Origin: Jeongeupia wiesaeckerbachi
Lineage (GTDB): Bacteria; Pseudomonadota; Gammaproteobacteria; Burkholderiales; Chitinibacteraceae
DNA length: 64,000 nucleotides
Assembly: GCF_050916355.1 (NCBI RefSeq)
Contig: NZ_CP136946.1
Coordinates: 558,001 to 622,000 of the forward strand
Direction: 5' to 3'
In this document: one piece after another, positions 27,433 through 35,899 of the stretch
Numbering within the stretch: the stretch's first letter is position 1
Layout: the number at the start of each line of letters is the position of its first letter
The notes under the pieces: generated by a model
The model's database searches: none
Seen by the model: the letters and a program-made list of their open reading frames with translations, nothing else
What the model was told of the DNA's origin: nothing
Program-made: the position numbers and the translations under genes

Positions 27433-30400
27433 GCCACCGTCACCGGATGATCGCGCAGGCTGCCGACGACATCACCGGCTGCGTCGGAGAAGAACAGCAA
27501 CGCACGGCCGGCGGCCAGCGTCGTGCGGTAATCGCGGCCGGTCGCGACGTCGTGCCACGCCAGCACGTGGTCGCGCGCGGCCTCGGACACGGCGATCCAC
27601 AAGCTGCAGCCGGCAAAATCCTGTTTGTGCAGCGCAACGCCCTCGGGGGCGTCGGCCAGCCAGCGCCACGGCAAGGTCACGCCGGCACGGGCGATCGCAT
27701 GGCGGTACAGCGCGTCGAGCACGTCGGTGCGCTGGTTCAGCTCCAGCGGCAGCGGGCACCACAGCAAGCGACCCCGGCCGATCGCCAGCTCGACCAGCGC
27801 ATCGCCGTCGCCGCTCGATAGCCGGGCGATCGCCTCGCCGCCGAAGCTCGCCCGCCAGCGGCGGCCGTCGAAGACCAGCGTTTCCTCGCGGTTGAGGTTG
27901 CGCGTGCCGGCATTGGCGATCCGCGCCAGCGGCCGCCAGTATTCGTCGAGGTTGGCCGGCCCGCTCAAGAGCACGGTGATGTCGTGCTGCGCCAGCAGGC
28001 TTTCCAGCGCCGCCCATGTGGCGCGGTTGAGGTTGTGCGGGCTCGGCAGCAGGATCAGCTTCGGCGGATGAGCGAACAGGTCCGAAAGGTCATGGTCACC
28101 GACGGCGCGCAGCGGCAGGCCCAGTTCGAACAGCGCGCTGCGGACCAGTGTCTGCGTCGCTTCCAAGGTCGAACGGCGATTGCTGTAGTCGTTGCTGAAC
28201 GGATAAATCACCGCCGTTTCGGGTAGCACGCGATCGGCGAGCCGGTCGCCATGCGCGCCGAACAGCGCACCGAACGCCGCGGTGACCTCGGCCTCGGGTT
28301 TCATCGAGCCGTCGGCACGGCAGGCGCCGATATGCGACTCGTTGATATTGTCCATGTGGTAGTTGATGTTCCAGATCCAGTGCACCGCGCCGGCGTTGCC
28401 GAAGGCGTAGGACCACGCGTACTTGCGTTCGAGCAGCGCGAAGAGTTCCATCTCGCTGCGACGCGAGCGGCCGTCCGGGCGCTCGACGTGCATGATGCCG
28501 GTCTCCTGAACGACGTTCGGCACCTTCGGCGTCTTGCTGAACAGGCTGTCCCAGCCGAGCGCGTCGTTGAGCCACCAGCTGTGCACCGTCGTGTAGTCGA
28601 CCGCGTCGGCGTAGAAGAACGGCGACGGCCGCTGCTGGCCGAGTGCCTCGTCCTGACCGACGCAGACCAGCGCACCGGGGGCACCCTCTGGCGCAATATT
28701 GCGGATCGCCTGCGCCAGATCGGCAGCCCATTCGGCATGCACCGCTTGGGTGAACAGTGCGTAATCGAGCCAGCAGCCGTGCTGCTTCGGGGCGATTTCG
28801 GTGGTATTGAAGCCGATCTCTTCCGGCTGCGGCGGCCGCACGCTGGACCAGTCCGGCAGCCGCGCCGGGCTGAGGTCCCACGCGGCCTGCCAGTGGGCGA
28901 TGTCCGGGTTGCGGGCCTGCAGGTAGGCGCGGAACGCGTCGACCTCGAATACGTCGCCGAGCGAGCGCGGGCCGACGAAGATCCGCGCCGGGTCGAACAA
29001 GGAGGGTTCGTTGATCAGGTCCCAGTGCACCCGGCGGGTGCCCGTGTGCCGGCCGACGATGGCGCGGATGAAGCGCTTCTGCGCCGCACGCGAACGCGGA
29101 TCGAGGTAGGGATTCGCGCCTTCCCACGCTTCGGGCGTGAACGCGAAGAAGGTGAAACAGCACTCCAGATCGTGCTGCGCGGCGGTCAGGATGAAGGCGT
29201 CGATCGCGCGCAGCGCCGCCTCGCTGGCGTGGCCGTCGACGAACATCAGTTGCCGCCACGCGCTCCAGACACCGGTGCGCAGGTAGTTGACACCGATGCC
29301 GGCCAGCGTCGCCATATCGGCGTCCCAGACTGCGACGTTGGGCAGTTGCAGGAATTTGCGATGAACATCGCTCGCCATATACGTCATGCCGACCACCGGC
29401 ATGGTCTTGCCGTCGCGCTGCAGATAGTCGCGCCCGGCGGCGATGCGCTCGCCGCGCGCCAGCAAGGCGTCGTCGCGGCCCCAGAAGCCCTGCTGCAGAT
29501 GGATGCCACCGCCGTCATCGTGGCTCAGCGCCGCGCTGATCCGGTACAGGCCGGGCTTGACCGCGCCGGGCAAGGGAATGCGCAGCGTCGCCGCACCGTC
29601 GGGCTGCAGGTCGATGTCGAACTCGCCGCCGAACACCGGCGCATCGCCGAGCGACACCTGCAGTGCCAGCCGCCAGCGCCGCGACGGCGTCGCGCCGAGC
29701 GCCTCGCCCTGCACGGTCAGGCTGGCGGTTTCGCCGGGGTGGTAACAGGCGTAGTCGGGCTTGATCCACCACTCGGTGACGCCGAGCGCCGCATGCGCAA
29801 CCAGCGCCAGCAGCGCCGCGACGCCGCCGTTGGCCCAGAACACAGCATCGGGCTCGATATTGGCGAACACCTGCCGCGAACCGGCGGCCGGGCCGCGCAG
29901 CCTTTCGATCAGCACCACCGGGCTGGCGATCGCGTGGCCGGCCGCGTTGCGGCTGCTGAGCAGCGGGTAGATCCGCGCGTCCATCGGCCCGGCCGAGCCC
30001 GAATCGAGCGGCTGATCCTTGTCCTTGGTCGGCATCAGCACAAGGCCGTCGGTCGCGGCCGTCGGCGCGAACGCGGCCAGATGCCCGGCGAGCCAGCGGT
30101 ATTCGGCGCCGACGGCCAGCGAGACGGCGCTGGCTGCATCGACGGCGAGCATTTCGTGGATGTCGAGATCGCGGAACAGTGCCGCCTGTTCACACACCGT
30201 GCCGTCGGCGTCGACCGGGCGCGAAAACGCTTGCCGCCCCAGTGTCACCAGATAACCGCCGCGGCCGATGAAATCGCGCAGCGCCGGCCACGCCGCGCGC
30301 GGCACATGGGCGCCGTGCAGATGCAGCAAGACATCGCCGGCGACGGCCGTTGCCAAGGCCGCGGCCAGCCCGCCGACATCGGTCAGCGCGCCAGCGGCGG

Positions 30401-30470
30401 GCAGGCTGCGCGGATCGGGCCGGGTGCCGGCGAACGGGAAGGAGGAGTCGTAGAAAACGATGCAAGCCAT
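27429..30470 (-). CDS. Large intracellular clan GH-A glycoside hydrolase (GH5/GH42-like, multidomain)
   Basis: A 1013-residue protein without signal peptide, so presumably cytoplasmic. Residues about 1-230 form a glutamine amidotransferase-like alpha/beta domain (VLLHLHGAHVP, GRGGYLVTLGR). About 235-345 is an Ig-like beta domain. About 350-740 is a TIM barrel with the clan GH-A pair: acid/base Glu488 in LINEPS and nucleophile Glu656 in VVQETGIM. The last part resembles the trimerisation domain of GH42-type enzymes (ILLPSPHNLNRATWAAL). The exact family and substrate are uncertain; beta-galactosidase, beta-mannosidase or a GH5-type activity is possible. I start at 30470 (GAGG five bases before the ATG) rather than 30512. 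It is the first gene of the LacI/isomerase operon. Confidence 0.85.
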   Translation of the reverse strand: MACIVFYDSSFPFAGTRPDPRSLPAAGALTDVGGLAAALATAVAGDVLLHLHGAHVPRAAWPALRDFIGRGGYLVTLGRQAFSRPVDADGTVCEQAALFRDLDIHEMLAVDAASAVSLAVGAEYRWLAGHLAAFAPTAATDGLVLMPTKDKDQPLDSGSAGPMDARIYPLLSSRNAAGHAIASPVVLIERLRGPAAGSRQVFANIEPDAVFWANGGVAALLALVAHAALGVTEWWIKPDYACYHPGETASLTVQGEALGATPSRRWRLALQVSLGDAPVFGGEFDIDLQPDGAATLRIPLPGAVKPGLYRISAALSHDDGGGIHLQQGFWGRDDALLARGERIAAGRDYLQRDGKTMPVVGMTYMASDVHRKFLQLPNVAVWDADMATLAGIGVNYLRTGVWSAWRQLMFVDGHASEAALRAIDAFILTAAQHDLECCFTFFAFTPEAWEGANPYLDPRSRAAQKRFIRAIVGRHTGTRRVHWDLINEPSLFDPARIFVGPRSLGDVFEVDAFRAYLQARNPDIAHWQAAWDLSPARLPDWSSVRPPQPEEIGFNTTEIAPKQHGCWLDYALFTQAVHAEWAADLAQAIRNIAPEGAPGALVCVGQDEALGQQRPSPFFYADAVDYTTVHSWWLNDALGWDSLFSKTPKVPNVVQETGIMHVERPDGRSRRSEMELFALLERKYAWSYAFGNAGAVHWIWNINYHMDNINESHIGACRADGSMKPEAEVTAAFGALFGAHGDRLADRVLPETAVIYPFSNDYSNRRSTLEATQTLVRSALFELGLPLRAVGDHDLSDLFAHPPKLILLPSPHNLNRATWAALESLLAQHDITVLLSGPANLDEYWRPLARIANAGTRNLNREETLVFDGRRWRASFGGEAIARLSSGDGDALVELAIGRGRLLWCPLPLELNQRTDVLDALYRHAIARAGVTLPWRWLADAPEGVALHKQDFAGCSLWIAVSEAARDHVLAWHDVATGRDYRTTLAAGRALLFFSDAAGDVVGSLRDHPVTVA

Positions 30471-30548
30471 GGCGACCTCGCTGCGGCGGCGATCGGTCAT
30501 CCACGGCGCCACCCTCGGCGCCCGATGCCATGCCGCTGTTTATTTAAA

Positions 30549-30564
30549 TTTAGTTTTTACTAAA
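30549..30564. promoter_or_regulatory. Candidate LacI-type operator, TTTAGT-N4-ACTAAA
   Basis: A perfect 6-bp inverted repeat with a 4-base spacer in an AT-rich island of an otherwise GC-rich region. It lies about 80 bases upstream of the hydrolase start and 130 bases upstream of the divergent GH18 gene. The position fits an operator over the promoter of the hydrolase-LacI-isomerase operon. Assignment to that LacI protein is inference. Confidence 0.5.
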
Positions 30565-30694
30565 CAATGTCGGCCATTGTGATCCCGAAACCGCGTCGTC
30601 GACAAGCCGGTTGTCGACTGCCGACCGGCACTGGCGCTTGCTGCGGCGCAACCTAGAATCGCCCCCCGGTCGGCCGGTGCCGACGGAGCCCGCC

Positions 30695-32839
30695 ATGCGT
30701 TTGTGCCTTGCGATCCTTGCCTGCCTGACGGTCGCGCTCGCCGATGCGAGCCCGCGGCTGATCGGCTACTTCCCTTTCTGGGCCAGCTACGGCCACGGCG
30801 CCAGCCTGGCCGACGCGCCGGCCGAACAGCTGACCGATCTGATCTACGCCTACGCCCGGCTCGACGCCGATGGCAGCGTGTCACCCGGTGATTTTTTCGC
30901 CGATCTGGTCAAGATCCATCAAGGCGATGCGCTGTATCGCGGCAACTACGCCCTGGTGCCCGTGTTGCACCGGCGCAACCCGCGCCTGAACGTGCTGATC
31001 TCGGTCGGTGGCTGGAACTGGTCGACGCATCTGTCAGCAATCGCCGCCGACCCGGCCAAGCGGCAGCGTTTCATCGCATCGACGCTGACACTGTTCGATC
31101 GCTACGGCTTCGACGGCATCGAGATCGACTGGCGCTTCCCGGTCGTCGGCGGTCACCCGAATACCGGCAAAAGCGAGCGGGACGCCGACAACCTTCGGCT
31201 GCTGACGCGCGAACTGCGCGCCGGCTGCGCCCGCCGGCCGCGCTGCGTGATCGCGCTGACGATCAGCCCGCAGACCGAGCAACGCGCCGGCTGGGTCTTC
31301 CCGGCGATGCTCGCCGACGTCGATTTCATCTCGCTGATTGCAACCGATTTTCACGGCAGCTGGAGCGCGCGCACCGGCCACAAATCGCCGCTGTACGCCA
31401 ACCATGGTGCGCCCAGCATCGCTGCGGCGGTGGCCGCACTCAAGGCCGAGGGCGTGCCGGGCGACAAGCTGGTGCTGGCCTTGCCGGCGCAGGGCGTCGC
31501 CTGGCAGGGCGTGGCCCCAAGCGGGCTCGATCAGCCTTTCCAGCGCGTGCCGCTGGGGACGTGGGACAACGAGAAGACCGGGCCGACCGGCACCTTCACC
31601 GACCGCGAAATCGGCCGGATGATAGACAGCGGCGAATTCGAACGACGCTGGGACGAGGTCGCGCAGGCCGAAACGCTGTACCGCCAGGGCGACGGCCTGC
31701 TGCTGTCGTATGAAAGCCCGCGGGCGCTGGCCGCCAAGCTTGAATTCGCCGACCGTGAAGGGCTGGCCGGCATCAGCCTGTGGGAACTCAGCAGCGACGA
31801 CGACGATGGCCTGCTGGCACTGGCCTATGCCCACCACCATCCGTGGACAGCGCGCTGGCAGACACTCCGCCGCGCGGCCGGCGCCGCCCTGCCGGCGATC
31901 GTCGGCCTTGCCTTCGGCGGCCTGCTCGGCGCGCTGCTGCTGGCGTGGCGTTTGCACCTGCGGCGGCGCGACGAACACGATCGCCACGGCCGGCTCGTCC
32001 GCGTGCTCAACACGCTGCCGGCCCAGCTTGGCGAAACGATTGCCGCCGTCCAGGCCGGCAAACAGCGCCTTGCCGCGCAGCCGATCGACGTCGACGTGCT
32101 CGACGCGCTGGCCGACCGCAGCCAGGCGCTGCGCACGCAGCTGTTGCCGCTGACGCAGGCCGCCGCCACCGCGCCACTGCGCGATCTCGAACGATTCAGC
32201 GGCGCAATCGCCGGCGAGCGCAGCCTTGAATGCATGCTCGAGGCGATGGTGCGCTTTCTCGGCGACGATCCACGCATCGACGCCGCCGAAATCCACGACG
32301 ACGACACCGCCGGCACCGACGTGCTCTGCGTCGACGCCGACCGCTGCAGCGCGCGCTTCAGCCACGACACGCTCGCCGACTACAGCCTGGTGCTGCGCTT
32401 TCACGGCCCCTTGTCTGCCGACGACGAAGCCTATTTCCGCAGCCTCGCCAGCCAGGTCGTGCTGATCCGGCGCCAGTTGCACGAACTGGCGCGCCAGCCG
32501 CAATTGCTCGCCGAGCTGCATGAAGTCGCCAGCCGGCGCGAGCGGCTGCATTACATCCGCGCCGAACGCGGCTACAGCGGCATCCACGCCGGCGGGCTCG
32601 CCGCGCCGGTCTACATCACCTTGCGGCTGCGGGCGATCCGGCTCTATTTCGACGAGCTGGTGCAGGTGCACCGCTCCTACCTGGTGCGGCCGCAAGCGGT
32701 CAGCGGCTGCCGTCGCACCGGCGGCGGCGTCGAGCTGATCGTCGCCGGTCACGGCATCCCGGTTGCGCGCGGCCAGCTTGCCCGGCTCAAGACCCGCTTT
32801 CCGCACTGGTTTGTCGCAGAAAACGCCTGCAGTTCGTGA
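30695..32839 (+). CDS. Membrane-anchored GH18 pseudo-chitinase fused to a LytTR DNA-binding domain (putative one-component chitin sensor)
   Basis: A 714-residue protein with an unusual architecture. Residues 1-18 are a signal peptide ending ADA. Residues 20-375 are a GH18 barrel: LIGYFPFWASYG, the SxGG motif at 103-106 (ISVGGWNW), DFHGSWSARTGHKSPLY, and GISLWELSSDDDDGLL. The catalytic motif DxxDxDxE reads D140-G-I-E143-I-D145-W-R147, so the catalytic Glu is Arg, and the usual MTYDFHG is IATDFHG. It should therefore bind but not cut chitin. About 395-418 is one membrane helix followed by RLHLRRRDEHDR, placing the rest in the cytoplasm. About 430-610 is a linker with a GAF-like region. About 617-706 is LytTR (LHYIRAERGY, VQVHRSYLVRPQAV, GIPVARGQLARLK). 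I infer direct transcriptional signalling from periplasmic chitin-oligosaccharide binding. It is divergent from the hydrolase operon and followed by the deacetylase. Confidence 0.9.
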   Translation: MRLCLAILACLTVALADASPRLIGYFPFWASYGHGASLADAPAEQLTDLIYAYARLDADGSVSPGDFFADLVKIHQGDALYRGNYALVPVLHRRNPRLNVLISVGGWNWSTHLSAIAADPAKRQRFIASTLTLFDRYGFDGIEIDWRFPVVGGHPNTGKSERDADNLRLLTRELRAGCARRPRCVIALTISPQTEQRAGWVFPAMLADVDFISLIATDFHGSWSARTGHKSPLYANHGAPSIAAAVAALKAEGVPGDKLVLALPAQGVAWQGVAPSGLDQPFQRVPLGTWDNEKTGPTGTFTDREIGRMIDSGEFERRWDEVAQAETLYRQGDGLLLSYESPRALAAKLEFADREGLAGISLWELSSDDDDGLLALAYAHHHPWTARWQTLRRAAGAALPAIVGLAFGGLLGALLLAWRLHLRRRDEHDRHGRLVRVLNTLPAQLGETIAAVQAGKQRLAAQPIDVDVLDALADRSQALRTQLLPLTQAAATAPLRDLERFSGAIAGERSLECMLEAMVRFLGDDPRIDAAEIHDDDTAGTDVLCVDADRCSARFSHDTLADYSLVLRFHGPLSADDEAYFRSLASQVVLIRRQLHELARQPQLLAELHEVASRRERLHYIRAERGYSGIHAGGLAAPVYITLRLRAIRLYFDELVQVHRSYLVRPQAVSGCRRTGGGVELIVAGHGIPVARGQLARLKTRFPHWFVAENACSS

Positions 32840-33011
32840 AAACGGATCAAAACAGATTCATCGCAATCAATTGATTTTTAAAGACTAATTCACATCGTCG
32901 CTACCGTTCGTGAAATTGCCACCACCGGCGGCGCCGGATCCGCGATGCCGCTGCCATAGTGGCCCGGCCCGGACAACGAGCCTGGCCCAAAACATAAGGA
33001 TGGAGAAGACG
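32840..33011 (+). promoter_or_regulatory. Promoter region of the deacetylase gene with candidate regulator sites
   Basis: An AT-rich 172-base gap. It holds a perfect 12-bp palindrome (AATCAATTGATT, 32865-32876). The decamer GTTCGTGAAA occurs twice, at 32832-32841 (over the stop codon of the sensor gene) and 32906-32915, 74 bases apart. The second copy lies in ACCGTTCGT (32903-32911), which fits the consensus half-site described for LytTR regulators. The usual second half-site 21-22 bases away is not obvious. No -10/-35 pair is convincing. Confidence 0.35.
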
Positions 33012-34277
33012 ATGAACAAGAAGAAACTGTGGGTGGCGCTGGTCGCCGCAATCGCCGGCCACGCCGGCGCCGCCGCCCTGCCCGGCTGGACCGACGGCGC
33101 CGACTACGCGGTCGGCAAACTCGTCCAGTACCAGGGACAGCGCTACGAAGCACAGATCGCCCACACCGCCTGGACCGGCGCCGGCTGGAATCCGGCCGAC
33201 GCCGTGTCGCTGTGGAAGCCGCTGGGTGCCTGCGTCACCGCAGCCGGCGATGCCTGCAATCCGGTCGGCGTCGGCAGCGCGACCTACACGGTCTGGGCCG
33301 GTGGCGCCAAGGGCGCATACAGCCTCGTCCACGACGACCTGTGCGGCTACACCACCGACGGCCAGATCACGTATGCCGATCCCGAGCTGACCAAGCGCGG
33401 CCTGCGCGCGGCGTTCGGCATCATCAGCGGCAACTGCGCGCCATACCACTGGCAGGCGGCCAAGCAGTTCCTCGCCCATGGCCACGAAATCTTCAGCCAC
33501 AGCCGCAACCACATGGACGCCAATACCGCGGCATGGAACAGCGCGGCGCAGATCACCGGTTCGCAGGATGACATCGCCGCGAACCTGAACGGCTACCGGC
33601 CGACCTTCTTCGCCTGGCCGTCGAACATCAGCCCCGATGCGCCGATGGCCTACCTGCGCAGCCAGCCCGGCTACCTCGGTGGTCGCGCCGCCAATCGCGT
33701 CGACGAGAACGGCAACATCCAGTACGGCATGTCCGCCGGCGTCAATGCCGCCAACTTTGCCGACCCGTTCATGATCACGGCCGACGATTTCACCCAGTCG
33801 GGCATCTGGTCGCTGTACCCGCAGGGCAGCGAAATCCTCAACCTGCACGTCGACGCCGCAATCGCCCAGGGCGGCTGGTCGCTGCGCACCGCGCACGGCG
33901 TCAACGACGGCTCGTGGGAAACGATTCCGCTGGCGCGCTATCAAGGCCACCTTGACTACGTGAAGGCCAAGGTCGACTCGGGCGAGCTGTGGATGGCGCC
34001 ACCGTCCGACGTGATCCGCTACCGCTTCGCACGGCAAAACTGCGCGCCGACGGTCATCACCGACGGCAATGGTCAGCCGGCGATCCGCTTCGATGCCGGC
34101 GCCGAGTGCCAGCGCTATGCAACGACGCTGACGCTCGACATCGCCACCGATCGTGCCGTGACCGCCGCCGGCGCCACGCAAGGCGGCAACGCCGTCGCGA
34201 TCGCCAAGCTCGACGCCAATCACTACCGGCTGAGCGTGAATCCCACCGGCGGCAACGTCAGCCTGCAACTGCGCTAA
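33012..34277 (+). CDS. Secreted polysaccharide (chitin) deacetylase-like protein with N-terminal CBM5/12 module
   Basis: A 421-residue exported protein. Residues 1-21 are a signal peptide. Residues about 24-72 are a CBM5/12 chitin-binding module (LPGWTDGADYAVGKLVQYQG, AVSLWKPLG). Residues about 90-330 are a NodB/CE4-like domain with the metal and base aspartates in LVHDDLCGY (Asp108, Asp109) and the metal-binding H-S-x-x-H motif as HSRNH (His163, His167). The C-terminal ~80 residues are beta-rich. It probably removes acetyl groups from chitin or chito-oligosaccharides outside the cell. The start at 33012 fits the signal peptide; the frame upstream is noise. It directly follows the GH18-LytTR gene, which may regulate it. 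Confidence 0.87.
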   Translation: MNKKKLWVALVAAIAGHAGAAALPGWTDGADYAVGKLVQYQGQRYEAQIAHTAWTGAGWNPADAVSLWKPLGACVTAAGDACNPVGVGSATYTVWAGGAKGAYSLVHDDLCGYTTDGQITYADPELTKRGLRAAFGIISGNCAPYHWQAAKQFLAHGHEIFSHSRNHMDANTAAWNSAAQITGSQDDIAANLNGYRPTFFAWPSNISPDAPMAYLRSQPGYLGGRAANRVDENGNIQYGMSAGVNAANFADPFMITADDFTQSGIWSLYPQGSEILNLHVDAAIAQGGWSLRTAHGVNDGSWETIPLARYQGHLDYVKAKVDSGELWMAPPSDVIRYRFARQNCAPTVITDGNGQPAIRFDAGAECQRYATTLTLDIATDRAVTAAGATQGGNAVAIAKLDANHYRLSVNPTGGNVSLQLR

Positions 34278-34278
34278 T

Positions 34279-34397
34279 TTTCAGGCGGCTACGCCCGCAT
34301 CCCGGGCGCATCCGATGCTCGAACCCCTCATGGACCCGGACGTCCACGCCGGGTTCTGCGCTTCGGGTGCGCCCGACCTGCTGCGGCTCGCCTGAAA
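34279..34397. repeat. 119-base nested imperfect palindrome between convergent genes
   Basis: Four nested, non-overlapping inverted repeats share one axis: TTTCAGGCG (34279-34287) with CGCCTGAAA (34389-34397); CGGGCGCA (34303-34310) with TGCGCCCG (34368-34375); GAACCC (34321-34326) with GGGTTC (34351-34356); TGGAC (34331-34335) with GTCCA (34342-34346), loop of six. All are perfect. It fills the whole gap between the deacetylase and the histidine kinase, starting 2 bases past one stop and ending 2 bases before the other. It has no long T tract. It could be a bidirectional transcript-end structure, an ERIC/MITE-like element or a structured RNA. Confidence 0.6.
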
Positions 34398-34399
34398 GC

Positions 34400-35899
34400 T
34401 CAACGTTCAGCCGTTACCGCTGACACATCGCCAGCCTTGCCGTTGCCGGCCGGCAGCACGATCGTCGCGACCAGCCCGCCCTCGGGGTGGTTCGCCAGCT
34501 TCAGCTCGCCGCCGTGGGATTGGACGATGTCGCGGGCGATGCCGAGGCCGAGGCCGGACCCGGCCTGATTGCTCTGCCGGCCGTGTTCGAGCCGCACATA
34601 GGGCTGGAACAGGCGCGGCAGCATTTCCTCGGGCACACCGGGACCATGGTCGCGGATCGCCAGCTCGACCTGCTCATCGTGGCGGGACAGCATGATCTCC
34701 GCACGTTCACCGTAGAAAAGCGCGTTATCGACGAGATTGACGATGGCGCGCTTCAAGGCCAGCGGCTTGGCGATCACCGTCGTCTCGGCCGCCGCCAGCG
34801 CAACGCTGCGGCCGGCCAGTTGCGCGTCGGCAATGATTTTTTCAAGCAGGCTGTCGAGCCGGATCGCGGTGCGGTTTTCGTGGATGTCCGAGTCCTTGAC
34901 GCTTTGCAGAGCACCTTTGACCATCATGTCCAGCTCGTCGAGATCCTCGTGGAACTCGGCGCGGGTCGCGTCGTCGTCGAGCATCTCGGTGCGCAGCTTC
35001 AGCCGGGTGATCGGCGTTTTCAGGTCGTGCGAGATCGCTGCGAACAGCCGCTCACGGTCGATCAGGTAGCGCTGGATGCGTTCGCGCATCGCGATGAAGG
35101 CCTTGGCCGTCTTGCGGTATTCGAGGCTGCCGGTCTCGGGCAACTGCGGCTCGCCGCCCTGGCCGAAGACCTCGGCGGCGTCGGCGAGCTGTTTCAGCGG
35201 CCGCGTCAGCCAGCGCACCACCCACAGCGACAGCAACAGCACCGCCGCCAGCGTCGCCAGCTGCAGCGCCAGCCGATCGCGCGACAGCGGGTCGGCCTTG
35301 TCGAGGAAGTACGGATCGGGCATCAGCGTCGCCAGATACAACCAGCCGCCCGGTTCGATTTCGGCCTGGATCACCAGGATCGGCGCCGGGCGCGGCTTGA
35401 TGATCAGCGAGTGCTGGACCCAGTTGTCGGGCAGGTCGTCGAGCGTCGCGCCATCGTCGGACACCGCCAGGCCTTCGGGCCAGGCGAAGCCGACGCGGAC
35501 GTCGGTGATGCGCGGCATCTCGCGGCCCAGCACGTCGCGGACCGTAGCGGCAACCGCATCGGCCAGCGGCGACGGCGTGATCGGCGTGATGGCGACGGCA
35601 TCCTTGTTGAAGGCGACGAAAAACCGCGTTCCGCCCATCTCGTGCAGCTGTTCGATCAGGATCGGCCGGTAATTGGTCGGCAGGCTCTGGAAGAAGCGGA
35701 TCGCGCTGGCCGCGCCGAAGGCGATGTACTGCGCGGCGCTGCGTGCTTCGTCCCTGGCGTGGGTCTTGAGCTGGTTCGCCCAGATCCAGTTGCCCAGCGC
35801 CTGGGCGCCGAGCACGCCGAGCACCATCACCAGCGACAATCTGGCCGTCAACGAGCGCGGCGGCAGCCGGTCGATCAGCCGGATAAAGCGGCTGGCCAT
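34400..35899 (-). CDS. Sensor histidine kinase (EnvZ/OmpR-class partner), sugar three-component system
   Basis: A 499-residue inner-membrane kinase. Two membrane helices (about 18-38 and 210-228) flank a periplasmic domain of about 170 residues. A HAMP region follows (RWLTRPLKQLADAAEVFG). The H-box is AISHDLKTPITRLKLR with the phosphoacceptor His, and the ATPase domain shows the N-box NLVDNALFYG, the G1 box IRDHGPGVP and the G2 box GSGLGLGIAR. Its ATG overlaps the stop of the response regulator by one base (TGATG). The third gene of the operon is a sugar-binding-protein homologue, suggesting that the kinase listens to a liganded periplasmic protein. Confidence 0.95.
   Translation of the reverse strand: MASRFIRLIDRLPPRSLTARLSLVMVLGVLGAQALGNWIWANQLKTHARDEARSAAQYIAFGAASAIRFFQSLPTNYRPILIEQLHEMGGTRFFVAFNKDAVAITPITPSPLADAVAATVRDVLGREMPRITDVRVGFAWPEGLAVSDDGATLDDLPDNWVQHSLIIKPRPAPILVIQAEIEPGGWLYLATLMPDPYFLDKADPLSRDRLALQLATLAAVLLLSLWVVRWLTRPLKQLADAAEVFGQGGEPQLPETGSLEYRKTAKAFIAMRERIQRYLIDRERLFAAISHDLKTPITRLKLRTEMLDDDATRAEFHEDLDELDMMVKGALQSVKDSDIHENRTAIRLDSLLEKIIADAQLAGRSVALAAAETTVIAKPLALKRAIVNLVDNALFYGERAEIMLSRHDEQVELAIRDHGPGVPEEMLPRLFQPYVRLEHGRQSNQAGSGLGLGIARDIVQSHGGELKLANHPEGGLVATIVLPAGNGKAGDVSAVTAER

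Noticed and set aside
28251..30563. 770-codon plus-strand frame opposite the GH-A hydrolase
   Set aside because: Shadow frame without homology; the minus-strand reading has catalytic motifs.
30695..31820. GH18 domain as an active chitinase
   Set aside because: The catalytic glutamate of DxxDxDxE is Arg147 and the following Tyr motif is also lost; annotated as a pseudo-enzyme receptor instead.
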